Origin: Pteria penguin
Lineage: Eukaryota; Mollusca; Bivalvia; Pterioida; Pteriidae
DNA length: 64,000 bases
Assembly (NCBI GenBank): GCA_035048485.1
Contig: CM068582.1
Coordinates: forward strand, 15,070,001 to 15,134,000
Direction of reading: 5' to 3'
Below are positions 22,561-35,580 of the stretch, in pieces. Position 1 is the stretch's first letter. Each line of letters starts with the position of its first letter. The position numbers were made by a program, and so were the translations under genes. Under the pieces are notes generated by a model that saw only the letters and a program-made list of their open reading frames with translations, searched no databases and was not told the DNA's origin.

Positions 22561-25046
22561 AAGAGGCCCAAGTGGGCCTATATCGCTCACCTGAGTACCT
22601 AGATTATCAGTCATGCATGAAGGAAGAATTTATTTTTGCATTAATGTGACTAAGTCAACACAGATGTTGAAAATATGTCAAATTTTATTTCAGGCTAGAA
22701 TAAAAAACAACACTTTTTTACACATCCATTCAGGTGATTATGATATTAAGCATTTCCTTTGTCTCTGCAAGAAGTCATTCAGGGCAACAAGTTAGTCATT
22801 TTCTTTAGGTGGGGCCTTTTGTTGACTGATTTCAAGTCTGGGTCATGAACAACAATTGTTTCAAATATTGTCCAGATCTAACTTAAAATTGCCTTATTTC
22901 ATATGTTGAGTGTTAAGAAACATCTAAAAACTTATTTAGATGTGTAAAGAAATGAAAAAAAATTTTGACCACAGCTGGATTTGAACCGCTACTCTCCATA
23001 TTTCAATTACCAAGTGGTATATGTACTATTGTGAGAACTGCTTTTTAGACATGGTGGCATTATCTGTTAACCAATTTGGATGAAATTTACCAAATTGATA
23101 GAGGACTTTTTTAGTACTTCATGTATTCCATGTTTCATTAAAATCTTTCATGTGTATAACAGCAGAAGTGAAAAATGTGATTGAATTGTTCCTATACACC
23201 CTCATTTGGAAGTCTTAAAAAATTCATAGAAAATCCAAAAATTGAGATATTGAGAAAATTCTTTCAAAGTAACAATCCTTACCATAATTATGATCACAAT
23301 AGTCCATAAGAAATCATCATTATCAATTAACTAGGAAATATGACACTTTTTTCTGCATTGAATCACCAAGTCCAAAGAAATGTCGAAAAAAATTCTAAAA
23401 TTTGATTTTGGAAGGGAACCAAAATGACAATACGTCTTCACTCATCCCTCTAGATCATTTCTATGCATTCTGTTTGTCTCTGTATACAGCCCGTATGAAA
23501 AAGAATATTGTTAAACGAGGGAACTCTTTTGTGACCTACTCTTGACTATGGTGGCGCCACCTGTAAAGAGGTCTGGACGAAAACAACAGAATTTGAAGAG
23601 GATCATAAGTGCCTTATTTCTACCAAGATTTATTAAAATCCTTCAAACAGTTTTGTAGAAAAAGTTGAAAATGTGAAAAATGGCCAAACCCCCCCCCCTT
23701 TTTTTTGGAAGTCTTAAACGTAAAATTCCTAATTTCATATGTTGAGTGTTGAGAAACATCTAAAAACTTATTTAGATGTGTAAAAAAAAAAAAAAATTTT
23801 TTGACCACAGCTGGATTTGAACCACTACTTTCCATATTTCAATTACCAAGTGGTATATGTACCATTGTGAGACCTACTTTGAGACGTGGTGGCATTATCT
23901 GTTAACCAATTTGGATGATCTGCACAAAAAACAAAACCTTTGAAAAGGACTATGAGTACTTGCATCCTACCCAGTTTTATCACAATCCTTCAAGTTGTTC
24001 TGTATATCAAGTTTAAGATATTAAAAATTGTCCCCCCCCCCCCCCTTTTCTTGGAAGTCTTAAAAAATTCATGAAAAATTCAAAAATCGAGATATTGAAA
24101 AAATTCCTTCGCACCAGCATTCCTTACCATAGAAATGATTAAATGAAACCAAATGAATGCATCAATGTTTACTAAAAGAAAATAATAACTCTTTAATGCA
24201 TTAAAATAACAAAGTCCAAAATAAAAATGAAAAAACGTCAAAAATTTGATTTCGGAATGGAACCAAACATATCAACACTTCTTCCCATATGCCTCTAAAT
24301 CATTCCTATGCAGTCGGTTTGTCGCTGTATGCACCCGATCTGAATAAGAAGTTTGTCAAAGGAGGGTACCCTCTTTGACCTACTTTTGTCTGTGGTGGTG
24401 TCACCTGTTCATGGATCCTGACAAAGATGACCACATTTGTCGGGGACCTTAAGTATTTGATGCATGCTAAGTTTCATTGTATTCCAGCAAGTGGTTCCGA
24501 AGAAAAAGTTCAAACTGTGAAATGTTTACACCAATTATCCCACCCCCCTTTTTCTTGAAAGTCTTAAAAAATTAATAAAAAATCCAAAACATAAAATATT
24601 GAAAAATTTTCTTCGCAGTAGTATTTCTCACCATCAAAATGATCAAATTAAACCAAATTAATGCATCAATGTTTACTAAAAGAAAAAAATACCTCTTTTC
24701 TGCATTAAAACTACCAAGTACAAAAAAACGTCAAAAATTTGATTTCGGAACGGAACCAAAAATAACAACACTTCTTCACACATCCCTCTAGATCATTCCT
24801 ATGCATTCGCTTTGTCTCTGTATGGCCCCGGTCTGAAGAAGAAGTTTGTCAAAGGAGAGTACCCTCTTTGACATACTTTTGCCTGTGGTGGCGCCACCTG
24901 TTGATGAATCCGGACGAAAAACAACAATACTTGTAGGGGACCATGAGTACTACATGCTTATCAAGTTTCATCAAATTCTGTTCAGTGGTTCTGGAGAAGA
25001 AGTCGAAAATGTGAAAAGTTAACGACGGACGGTGATTGATCACAAT

Positions 25047-25082
<36 letters not shown>
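22561..25082. mobile_element. 2.5-kb hairpin-ended element with internal reiterations
   Basis: Starts AAGAGGCCCAAGTGGGCC with TATCGCTCACCTGAG and ends in a perfect-loop hairpin CTTGAGCCTTCGGCTCAGG inside TAGCTCA..TGAGCTAAAA. The interior repeats a block of roughly 0.5-0.7 kb three times (GGAAGTCTTAAAAAATTCAT; CCTCTAGATCATTCCTATGC; GGTGGCGCCACCTGTT), and two of the units contain a tRNA-like GGTTCAAATCC. A short reversed copy lies at 45453-46121. No coding capacity; superfamily not assigned. Confidence 0.75.
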
Positions 25083-25084
<2 letters not shown>

Positions 25085-25896
25085 GCATGTTTGGCATTCC
25101 AGACCTGAAAATTTGCTGACAGCATAAAAAATGGTTTTTTCTACACTTTTTCAGTTTTAGATGGCGTACACACATGTACTACCACTAGTACCATCCTATG
25201 AAATGAACTTGGAGATAATGATGAATTTAATGATTCTAATTCTGCAATGTAAAATACGAAAGTAACTGATGTCACATGACTATGGCACTAACAACAATGT
25301 ACCACAGTGGACATTCACGGACCCCTGAAATTCAGGGGTGAGACCAGGTGCCTGGGAGGAGTGAGCGTCTCCTGTTTGGCTAGCAAGAACAGATCTGGTA
25401 ATATTCAAAATTATAAACAGAATCCATATTACATAAAACATTATTATTTAATCCAGTAAATTTTTTTTACTGATTTTGTGATTGAAAATACATTGTACCA
25501 AGCATGCCCCCCTTTTTTTTAGGGCTTTCAAAACATTAATACATATGACAATAACCAGCCTAATGATAAACCTAGAACATCAAACAACAAGTGCATCATT
25601 ATACAGCAATTATATACATGATTCTTCAACTCTTATCTCTATGACATTATTCCCTTATACACTCTTCAACAAACATTCCCTCTCATATCTACCACAACAT
25701 ACATTTCATCTACATAAAACATATGTACTATCTCTTGCAACACTCAATCCTTTCACCAAAGTGACCAGCGATGATCATTTCATCACGGTCCTTCCATTGT
25801 GACCAGCACAATCTGTCTGTGAATAAAGCAACATTTCAAATCGCAGACACATATGTCCATTCAAGTGAGATACTCTAATTTCTAATGTAGAAAGCA
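25083..25896. other. 3' flank of CNEP1R1
   Basis: AT-rich, containing the diverged GGAGGAGTGAGCGTCTCCTG repeat near 25342-25385. The 106-codon plus-strand ORF at 25482-25802 is compositionally biased and looks like chance. A minus-strand ATTAAA at 25447-25452 is a weak polyadenylation candidate. Confidence 0.4.
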
Positions 25897-25938
25897 TCAA
25901 AATGGATTCGGTCTGGGCTTAAGTATAAGTTTTCCTGT
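25897..25938 (-). CDS. CNEP1R1: CNEP1R1 terminal exon
   Basis: 42 nt after a TTTTTTCAG acceptor, phase 0. Encodes [13 protein letters not shown] and stop; [10 protein letters not shown] is the conserved C-terminal signature. Confidence 0.93.
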   Translation of the reverse strand, partial: TGKLILKPRPNPF

Positions 25939-28900
25939 CTGAAAAAAAAGAATGCAAGTCACTTCATAATACATGTACTATAATACTATATAAAATATAA
26001 GACATGATGCTACTTTTAATGTTACATACCGGTACCTATGTATTCTAAGTATCTTAGAATAAAAGTTCAATACAAACACAAATTTGTTCCATCTATTGGA
26101 TCTTTTCATTATACAGAGTTATTTCCCATTTGAGCAGGTATTTTTTACATCAAACCATTGTGACATCAACCAGTTCTATGGAAACCAGTGTAAAAATTGC
26201 AGGAAATGATATAGAAATTGTATGACGTCACAATGATTTGACGTCAGATACCTCCTTATATGGGAAATAACTCTGTATATGGAAAAGACTCAATAAAGTC
26301 AAAATCAATTCTAAAGAAATAATAATTTATACCACATGAATTTATCTCTCCAGGATGCCTCGAATATCATCATTATAATGTGATTACCTTTTAAAGTAAG
26401 TCACAAAATCACTTTCCTTGTGATCCGAAACGTTGATCAAGAACAGAAAGAGTAAATATACCTTAATGCTATTTACGTAAGTGATTTGTTAATTTATTAT
26501 TTAATTCCACAAAAGCATCTTTTCTACTATATAGTGGTGGTAACCAGTGTTTGAATATAACAGTAGACATAACAGTAGACTGATAGACAAAATCTACACC
26601 ATATCCTTTTGGTGTATACCAACTTTCGACGGGAAAGACCGATTTGTCTGTCAGTTTTTAGGTTTAATAATAATTTTGGATATTTTGCACATAAGTATAT
26701 CAACAGTTATACCAACACAATGTACAAAATACATCACATTTATTTGTAAAATTCACGTTTGATTTAAATATTTTGACAGTGCCAAACCAGGAAAGAAAAA
26801 GAAAGCAACACAAAGCACAAATGATGACACGAAAACAAAACCAAAATTATTTCGACGCTGATAAAAGAAAATGCCAGTTTAAAACACACTGGCTAATAGG
26901 ATGAGACTAGCTGAAAGTTTCAGATAAGAAAGATGACATGAAATGCATCAAGTGTACAGAAATGTACAATGATTGTCAAAAACAGTATGGTCTATGTCAA
27001 TTTTGTAAGGCCTATGTCACTTGACACAAGTGTAGACCCAGAGTCTTTGCCATCTCTGTGTCAAAATTTGAATGCTAGTGTCATAGTGAAAGACATTAAA
27101 ATTTTGACGTATTCAATAAAACAACCAAGAAGCAGTGAGACACAGGATTTCGTATTTCATTATTTTTTCTCTCATCTGGATGACATAAGACGACCATTTC
27201 CTCGAGACACCTGGGATCTAGTACCCATTATTGAATTAGAGATCAAGTGTATTACCTCTCCACACACCTGCTGCTACACAAGTGTATGTTTATTTGTAAA
27301 AATATGTGTAAAAATATGTACTTACATCATCACATGACATATTAAAATCTGCTAACACCTGGCGACATCTAGAGGCAATACTGAAATCTGGGTCAAGGAC
27401 AGTAATTCTTGTTTTGGAGTATGATTTCATGAAACAATTAATGTGCCGCCAGACCCAATTTAAACCATGCCTACTATATAGATTCATTATGACGTCATAA
27501 TTATTGTTGGTAGTTTAATGTTAGACAAGCCATTTATTGATGACATCATGATAATGAAAAAGTGTGCCATGAGGTGCAAAGTCAGACATTTGGTGATCAG
27601 CCAATTGCCAAACTTCTTAAAAGCATGTGCTCAAGTGGTAAATTGTATCATTGTTTGAAAATCTAGATGTCCTGTTGTCGAGAAAACTTTTAACTTCTAA
27701 AGAATCAGATGTGTCAAATCCTGCATTCTGATATGTTTAAGGTATTCCCATCCTAACTCCCTACCTCCACTCAAAATGACAGTGTGCTGTCAATACATGT
27801 ATTCGGCAACATTCATTATGCCTTTGATGTGCCTTTATTTCGATATCTTTTTACATTTTCTTTCCATTTACCCTTTCAGTATTTCATTCTGAGTCATTCA
27901 ATATCAAGTGCAACTAAAATATTCAAATTAAAAGTCAAGAAATCAAATCATACAAAATTACAAATTTTTGGTCCTCCAAGTTCTTTTTGTTAATCACTTT
28001 CTAATATTTAGTAATTTATCCTCCAAAGGGAAGTCGTTTCTGATAAATAATTAAAGCTACACTCAAATGGAACAAATTTTCGGACACATGCCCTTTATCA
28101 AGTGGAAAACAGAAAATATGAAACAATTAAGTAAAATCCATCCTGCTGGTATAAGCACCCAGCGTAAATAAACCAATGTGCCTGAAAATTTGTGGCATTT
28201 AAGTGTAACTTTATTTATCTATAATTACTTTCTAGTGTCTTGTCCCATCTTATTAAAACCAATTCTAAAATGACCGTCTCAAAACAACATTTTCAGAAAT
28301 ATATACATTATTGAGGTTTTCTCGAGAAATGAAATTTATGAAGCTTTGTATAGGAAATTCCCAATCACACGTCATCAACTTTTGTTACATCTATGTAATA
28401 TGATGTAATAAGTACTGAGAACTACCCATAGTTTAATTAGGGTGGGAATAGTTAAAATTGTAAAACATTGGTACTAAGGATTTAAAAAAATGCCACATGT
28501 AGAGATGTAACGATACATGTACTGCTTCTCGCCATACCATACGTATCACGATAGCTAAACAATGATACCATACATATCATGAAATCATGTTTATAGTTTT
28601 CAGAAAAAGATATATGCATAATAACTAAGACTAGAAATGAGTGACAAATACACACAAAAACATTAAAAAAAATTTTTGATAATCTATTTAGATCTTTTTA
28701 GGTATTTCTGTATAATTAATTCTGTTTATATAATTAATTCTGTTTGAAATATTTATATATATCATTAAAAATTGTTACAGATTTCTTTGAAAAAATGGAT
28801 TGCAGAATCATTTCCATATGTTTTGAGCACCTACACATACAGTGTATCGTATTATGGCCTCGGTATCGTGATATATCATATCGTGGTACATGTATATCAT

Positions 28901-31900
28901 TACATCCCTACCCTCTTGACACTTTATACATGTAGATCATATGTTAAGATACAGAGATGGCGCCACCACTCGTTTATGTATGCCACACAGGAACAGCATG
29001 ACTAGCACAACACAGCTGATGGCGAAGAAGGGATGATTCATTAATGACTGTGAAAATGACACCTGAAAATAAAGGAAAAAATAGATTACAAGCCTTGTCT
29101 CAATAGTTACAGTGTTACATAAATAAAATGCATATATCCAGCATTAGGAGGACATAACTTAAGATAACAATAATGTCCTTGCACAGAAATTCGACACACT
29201 AGTCCAAATCTGTTTGTCACTGACTAAAAAATATGTATGAAGGCCTTAAACACTTATCACTGATCAGTCCATTGCAACTTAAAATAAGTGTTCAGTTTGC
29301 AAATTTATAAGAGATTCTCACTTTGACCTTGATATTCTATCTTACAAAAATTATTATGATACTAGAAAGTTATTAGAAAGACTCTTTGGGCCATAGAAGG
29401 GAAAAAGGTTTCATTTTGTTGTAGATGTCAATTAAATAAAACCTTGAAAGTTTGCAGAAGTGATTGTATTGTTTATTCTAAAAAAATGCTCAGAATTTGC
29501 ATTTGTTTATTTTCTTTTTTCTCTATGTCATGCCAAAATTTGTATGACTTATATGGTGATGGCCTCATACCCTGCACAAAAATTTTAGACCTATGCAATG
29601 GACCCATTCAAAGCAGTGAGGGATGTTTTTATGTGCCAACATGTACTGTGACACAGAGACTTGGTGTTAACTGTCACACCACATAGACCAGACATTGATG
29701 AACAACTGGTAGAACTTGAGCAATAGATCTTTCAGTGAAGAGCCAAGCACCATAACAACTGAGCCATACTGGCTTGAAATGCCACAAATCTGTAGACTAC
29801 CAAGATTTCAAAGGTAAAGGGTATTTCTGACAACATGCTACTATTTAAAATTTTCATATTTCCTTTAAATATAAACAGGCGCAACGCCAACATAGCATAT
29901 GCCCTCCTCGTTATTTTTGTAACGTGGGCATAACTCACATGACCACATTAGAGGTCATATACTCCTCATAATCATCCACGAACAAAATTTAATTTAAGAT
30001 GTATCTGTATACCAAATATCAATTCAATATATCTAGCTGTTCCTGAGAAAATGAAGAGAACTGCTGATTGTAAGTAATTATCTAAGTCCAAGGGGATAAC
30101 TCTCACAAAAATTATTGAACCAAATTTGAACTTGATCTAAATATCCTTTTGATGTATCAGTATTATATCTAATATAAATTCAATATCTTTATTGGTTCCA
30201 GAGATAATGTGCAGAAACTGCTAATTTTAAGAAATTTCCTAAGTTCAAGGGGAATAACTCTGATACAAATTACTGAACCATAACCAAATTTGACATTGAC
30301 CTAGATATACTTAAGATGTATCTGTATGCGAAATATCAATTCAATATCTCCATCCATTCCTGAGATAATGAGCAGAAACTGCAATTAAATTTTAAGAAAT
30401 TTCTAAGTCCAAGGGGGATAACTATTGAACAATAACCAAGTTTGAACTTGACCTAGATATCCTTCAGATGTATCTGTATACCAAATATCCATTCAATATC
30501 TTTATTGGTTCCAGAAATAATGAGCGGAAACAGTAAATGGACCAACCGACCAACAGCAGCAAAAGAATATGCCCCTCCTTCTTCGCAAAGGGACATACAA
30601 AAAATCAAAAGTAAGATATGACAAGGAAGGGAAATTCCCCTTCTTATTTTTGAAAAGTACAGGAAATTGTATTAAATCATTACTTACATTATGATGTCAT
30701 TAATAGAATTTTGTGAATTCAATCAAAGATGGAACTGAATGAAAAACAAAGGCATAAAGTGGTGAAATTGTTTTAAACTTAAAAATTGCCGGGTCATGTT
30801 ATCAAGACAATGAAGAAGCATTACCCTTACCAGCTGGACCAATACATATGAAAGTTAGTGTTGCAACCTGCTCACTTACATACCACTAATCTAACCACTG
30901 TATGATTTCACAGTGATTTCTATTCACATCACTTCACACTCTTATGTGGCACTCACCTAAACTGCTGTACATGTATATATTCACTTGTGGTTGATTACCT
31001 GTCTACCCACAATGTATATTACCATCACAATACATTATCAGCTATGGTAACCTTCCATCATACTGTACACTCTCCTGTGGTACATGTCTCCCTGACTACA
31101 GGTACCCACACAAATCATGGCATACATACACTGGTGGTCTTTATCTCCATGCCAACATATACCCATCAAAACCCACACTGCACACTCACTTGAAGTCCCT
31201 GTCTCCATAACAACAGGTACCTACCCAAATCATGACAACTGGTACCCACTGAAACTTTGGTATACACTTATGATACTTGTGTTCACTGTCTCCATGACAA
31301 CAGTTACAAACCTCAGTAAATAGACTTAGTACTTGTGTTTCCTGTCTAATACACACTCACCTGTGTTGTCTGTGGATCCCATAGCCAGGCCCATGCTCCC
31401 ACCGCTGTACATACTGATATTACTATCAATACCACTGCAAAAACATAATCAAAACCTTACAATACTAAGCCTTATTCAAGGACAAGTTTAACATGTGTTA
31501 CTTGATCAATACACAATAAAGTTTGTGTTTAAAACTCTCACTGTGGGACATAGTAACAGATTTTCTGAATGGCATGAACTTGTACTTTAAACCATGTGGC
31601 AGATTCTTTGAATGACAAATACATGTATGTAGTCACTTTATACCAATTCCCTTTGACATGCTAGAAAAACACACAAAAGAAATGTTTACAAATTCAAATG
31701 ACGCTTATGCATAGGTCACAATTTTATATGCAAAGAAGTCAGCATGACTTCACACAATACATTTAGCATTGTTTATCTAGACTTTGTGACCCAATACGAG
31801 GTGGTGTGTGGCTTATACCTGGTAAGGAGAAACCAGACCTGGTACGTAACCAAGTGACCATCTACCACTCTGTATCAGATCACAAACTTACCACTGATGA

Positions 31901-32584
31901 CCATTTACTTTGAAAGTCATAATTATAATTAATAATCATCCACACAGATATACAATCTAAGAACAAAGAAACACCAAGCCGACAGACAGACCCTAGGCAA
32001 AATTATTCCAAATTTGATACCCACCTTTTATGATAAATTATTAATCTTTCAATGTAATTCTTTTTTCTTTTTAGTCGTCTACAGATGACGTTTTCAATGC
32101 CGCCATATTTTTTTTATCAACACATCAACTTGGTCTAAATATAAGTTGACTGATATTTTTTCGAGCTCACCCAATATTATGATAAAGAGATATTTCAGGT
32201 GACCTGACTACCATGGTAATTCAATCATTATCCAGAATTTCAATGCAAACTTATCAGAGATGGGGTAAAACAGAATACTGTTGCCATGTTGGAGTCTAAA
32301 AAAAATAACTTCAACAATAAAATATGTTGCATTATAATGGCTTACATTACACAAAAGGACAGTATATTCAAAAAATTCTAATACGGCCAGAAAGTGTCAG
32401 AAATGGAACACATTTTCTATTATTTATTGCAGATTAGGGAGGGTTCTTCATTTACAGTACATTACAGTTAACAAGTTCAGTAACCTGAAAATAATATCAG
32501 TTGCACACTTACTTCTCCATAACCGGGCCGTAGGTTGTAATTTATCAATGACCTCTGTCAACCTTCTCTCAAATGCTTTCAAAT
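25897..32584 (-). CDS. CNEP1R1: CNEP1R1 (NEP1-R1/TMEM188), nuclear envelope phosphatase regulatory subunit 1
   Basis: Exons 2-6 at 32513-32584, 31361-31434, 28953-29062, 27326-27380 and 25897-25938 join in phase with GT-AG introns. The joined sequence follows the vertebrate protein throughout: [17 protein letters not shown], a first membrane segment ([18 protein letters not shown]), a short loop, a second membrane segment ([17 protein letters not shown]), IHKRVVAPS, then [18 protein letters not shown] and LILKPRP. Known role of the family: it binds and stabilises the phosphatase CTDNEP1 in the ER/nuclear envelope, and the complex dephosphorylates lipin to control phosphatidic acid use. The visible part is 117 residues; with an 8-9-residue first exon the length equals the ~125 residues usual for the family. 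The last residues are NPF, unlike the vertebrate end. Exon 1 is not certain. Confidence 0.93.
26101..26288. mobile_element. Foldback MITE with CRE-like sites, copy A
   Basis: Inverted ends TCTTTTCATTATACAGAGTT (26101) and its complement ending 26288 enclose about 130 bases that are themselves near-palindromic, with TGACGTCA-type octamers around 26223-26230 and 26240. Two further copies lie at 50.1 and 50.5 kb. Confidence 0.75.
27326..27380 (-). CDS. CNEP1R1: CNEP1R1 exon 5
   Basis: 55 nt, acceptor AGATTTCAG, donor GATGAT|GTAAGT. Encodes [18 protein letters not shown], the conserved cytosolic/nucleoplasmic tail. Confidence 0.95.
28953..29062 (-). CDS. CNEP1R1: CNEP1R1 exon 4
   Basis: 110 nt, acceptor TTATTTTCAG, donor TCTCT|GTATCT, phase 0 in and phase 2 out. 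Encodes the second membrane segment and the conserved [10 protein letters not shown]. Confidence 0.94.
29570..29775 (-). mobile_element. tRNA-derived SINE, family 2, minus orientation
   Basis: Contains GGACCCATTCAAAGCA, which is the complement of the family-2 body, and a tRNA-like head reading GGCTCAGTTGTTATGGTGCT on the minus strand. Located in CNEP1R1 intron 3. Confidence 0.55.
29880..30600 (+). repeat. Reiterated dispersed repeat in CNEP1R1 intron 3
   Basis: Three to four diverged units of roughly 150-180 bases share CAAGGGG(A)ATAACTCT, GAACTTGA(C/T)CTA, GATGTATCTGTAT and AAATATCNATTCAATAT. Bounded near both ends by ATGCCC..TCCT motifs (29898; 30571). Non-coding. Confidence 0.65.
31361..31434 (-). 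CDS. CNEP1R1: CNEP1R1 exon 3
   Basis: 74 nt, acceptor GTTTTTGCAG, donor ACACAG|GTGAGT. Encodes the first membrane segment followed by DPQTTQ; the split first codon gives the methionine of WRMVLIV. Confidence 0.94.
32513..32584 (-). CDS. CNEP1R1: CNEP1R1 exon 2
   Basis: 72 nt, acceptor ATATTGCAG, donor GGAGAA|GTAAGT. Encodes [17 protein letters not shown] then TARLWR; it enters in phase 1, so exon 1 must end with the first base of the preceding codon (G for Asp if the ancestral ED is kept). Confidence 0.94.
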
Positions 32585-33479
32585 CTGCAATATGAGTTGG
32601 AAAAATGTTTTAGATTTTTATTTGAGAACAACAGATCAAATTTCTCCTCTGTCTTTTATATTGAGTTACAAGACAGAAAAGCAAGATCCCATAGAAGAGT
32701 AGAATTTATTATGTGGGTCTATTGCATCTAGGTTAAAGTTTTTAAACAAAATATCAGACATTTGCCATCAGTATCTAAAGTTTCTGTTCAGCAATAGACA
32801 AACAAAATTTTCCTTCTACTAGCCATATCTAAAATTCTGACTAAAGAACCCATCACCGAAGGCTGTTTGGATTGTTGGTGTTAGGGCTTGGTCTGAACAC
32901 AAACTGTATGAAAATATGGAACTTCCCTGATCCTCAGAAGGGTTGGGATCCACTACTCTGTATAACAATTTATCACTTGCACAGTGAACTGGTCACCATT
33001 CATGTTTTTATCTACCCACACATATCAATACTTTTCTCAAGATTAGCTCAGAAATACCCATGTGCAGCCCAGTCGAGTGAACAACGCAATCATTTCATCA
33101 CATTAATAGTGTCAAACTAAAAGTGGCTGTCTGTGGATATTACAGAGATTACATGTATTGTAGAAAATTATGAAAATGGTAGATTAAGTAGTTATCTACA
33201 GGTACAGTTTAATGATCATTTTATAAAAGTTAATTGAGTTATTATGTTATAGATCTCATGTTCAGCAAACAAGTGTTTATACACTGATCCATTTTCCTCT
33301 ATTGCGAAAATATTTAGTGTGAAATCTGATTGTATAGACATCATTTATGGACAGACCAGTCAGAAATTTGATTATGACATCACAAGCATAACAAGTGAAA
33401 GTTTGTTAAACATCATTTACATTACTGAAATAAGGCCGGATAACTGTATTGTTGTTACAAGCACTGTGTAACAGGCAGG

Positions 33480-33795
33480 GTGAAAAAATTGGGGCAAGAC
33501 CCAGGAATCGAACCCAGAACCTTCCGCTATTAAGACAGACACTTTTACCATTGAGCTATTTGGGCCAATACCAGCATCCATGACACACATCCCCCCTGTC
33601 AGAGGTTTCCAAACCTCGAAACATAACAAAGAAATTACCCTGGTGCTCCCTCAAATGAAAGTCACACTCATGGCACCAAATCTATAACAGGAAGGCTGAA
33701 AAACTGTGACCAGACCTGTGAATCAAACCCAGAACTTTCCGCTATGAAGGAAGAGGACGCCCTCACCATTGAGTTATCCAGGCCAATACCAGCAT
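33480..33795 (-). mobile_element. Two tRNA-like SINE heads in tandem
   Basis: Minus-strand tRNA-like modules at about 33484-33567 and 33703-33785 share AGCTCAATGGTAAAAGTGTC/AACTCAATGGTGAGGGCGTC as A box and GGTTCTGGGTTCGATTCC/GGGTTTGATTCAC as B box. They are diverged duplicates, not functional tRNAs. Confidence 0.6.
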
Positions 33796-35334
33796 CCGTC
33801 ACAACTCTGAACTGAAACCCAAATCCTAAAGAGAATCAGGAATATTCCATGTTGTTATAAAGGTCCGTGTTCAAACCAAAACTCTACCACCACCGGCTCA
33901 AAAAGCCTTAATGTTGGGGTATTTGGTCAAATCTTTTGATAATCTAACTGAAGTTTACTGGCTGAAAATCAAATACTGTAACATTCTTGCAGTCGGACTG
34001 GTCACATGACCTAAAATGCATCATATTTGTTAGGGGGATAAGTCTTGGGATTTATCATCACTGTCTACGAAGAATCCGATATTTTGAAATCTTATTTTTG
34101 CAAACTGTGGTCATATAAAATTTCAAAGAAGGAAAGACAGTCAATCATCTTGAGATTCCCCAATGAATTTCAAAAGTATTAAGACTCATTTAGCTCTTGT
34201 GCTCAAAATATAGTTCAGCAAAGATGTATTACAGTCTATGATAAACACTTAAGTTTATCCCCCAGGTCATCCTCAGAATGTTTCGGGGATTATCTCCATT
34301 TAGATTTTAGTGTGAGGTCTCGCAGACTTTGAGAATGAGAAAACCACGAGTGTTGGCACAAACATTAGCAGAATCTCTCACTTGCTCCAACAGTGAAGTG
34401 CACCAAGAATTGACAAACAAATGAAAACAAGCGACAAGGATTCAATGGTAGGTACTAATCTTGTTTTAAACATAAAATTTCAAAGTTTTTTCATGTTTTC
34501 CAATAAACAAGGAGGCATTTACAAATGTATTATAGCAAGTTGAATACTTTGCCTCTTAATGAATTTGAAAAAAGCCTACAAGTAGCCTGAATAAATGTAA
34601 ATGAAAAGCCTAATTATTACTCAGTAGGCTACTGTAATGTTTTATTGAAACAGACTATAGCATCATTTAAAGTCGTTATTTTGGGATAATAACGAAACAA
34701 AAAACGTTGTCATGCATTTCTATGATAAATGTAAATCATTATGGAAATGTTTCACTTTTCAATGTCGATGATTTTGTGTTAAATAATAAAAATCATACCC
34801 TCCGTTTGTTCTGCAGACATATCGGTGTTTTGATGGGGGTTTTGATGTCCGATTCCGGTTTTCTCTATTACATGTCGCTTTTAAGTTTCGATATTTTTTA
34901 TTGGTCAATTGACTAAAATTAAACCAATCATGACTAGCGACACAATACTAGTGTATTATTGAGTTTGCAAGGACGCAAAAATATTTTATCGGCTATATTC
35001 AGAAAAATTCATGAGGCAGAACTAGCCATAGACTGGAGTTACCTGCTCTTGCTTGCTATCGCTGCGCGAATAGATCTAGACAGACATTGCCATTCGAAAC
35101 TAGCCATATCTCTGATCCAACAAGAAACAATTTGGTGCAAGCAAAATTGACCACCGACCTATAAATCTCCAGTATCACTTCCTTTTCAGCTAATAGTTTA
35201 TGTTTGGGTTCATTAAGCTCACTCAGTACATAAGGCAATAACGCCGAGTATATTAGACGTACGGATTAGTCTGCATTTATTATGGAAATGTACTTTTTAA
35301 ATTACTAGCCATATCATCTACTATTTGCTTTGAG

Positions 35335-35580
35335 CCGGTGGACTCAGTGGATGCGGTGACCGAAAGGTGGGCACATCGGTGACTTGTCTTTCAGATGGGA
35401 CAGTAGAAACCGAAGTCCGGTGTCACAGTAGGTGTGGCACGTAAAAGATCTCCCACTTTAAAATTCTTCGCCGGAGAGGGTCCGTTACAAAGATATAATT
35501 TCTATGCAATGCATCAGGCAGATACCGTCACCATGAAATAATCGTGGAGTGACATGAAACAATAATTAATCAATCAATCC
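35335..35580 (+). mobile_element. tRNA-derived SINE, family 2
   Basis: Shares TTGTCTTTCAGATGGGACAG, GGCACGTAAAAGATCTCCCA, AGGGTCCGTTACAAAGATA and ATGCAATGCATCAGGCAGAT with the other copies, ending in ATCAATCAATC. The tRNA-like head is degraded. Confidence 0.75.

Noticed and set aside
22561..25082. Helitron assignment for the hairpin-ended element
   Set aside because: The 3' hairpin and a CTAA are suggestive, but the opposite end also forms a hairpin, no 5' TC start or A/T insertion could be shown, and no Rep/helicase is present.
25482..25802. 106-codon plus-strand ORF
   Set aside because: T/S/H/L-biased translation typical of AT-rich pyrimidine DNA, starts in a T-run, and overlaps the CNEP1R1 3' flank.
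26969..27337. 122-codon plus-strand ORF
   Set aside because: Overlaps CNEP1R1 exon 5 by a few bases on the other strand and has no recognisable content.
33480..33795. Functional tRNA genes
   Set aside because: A and B boxes exist but I could not pair acceptor stems; duplicated and diverged, so SINE heads.
34320..34420. CNEP1R1 exon 1 containing a Leu-Glu-Gln codon string before GTGAGA
   Set aside because: Resembles the vertebrate LEQ, but there is no ATG in that frame and the donor phase does not fit exon 2.
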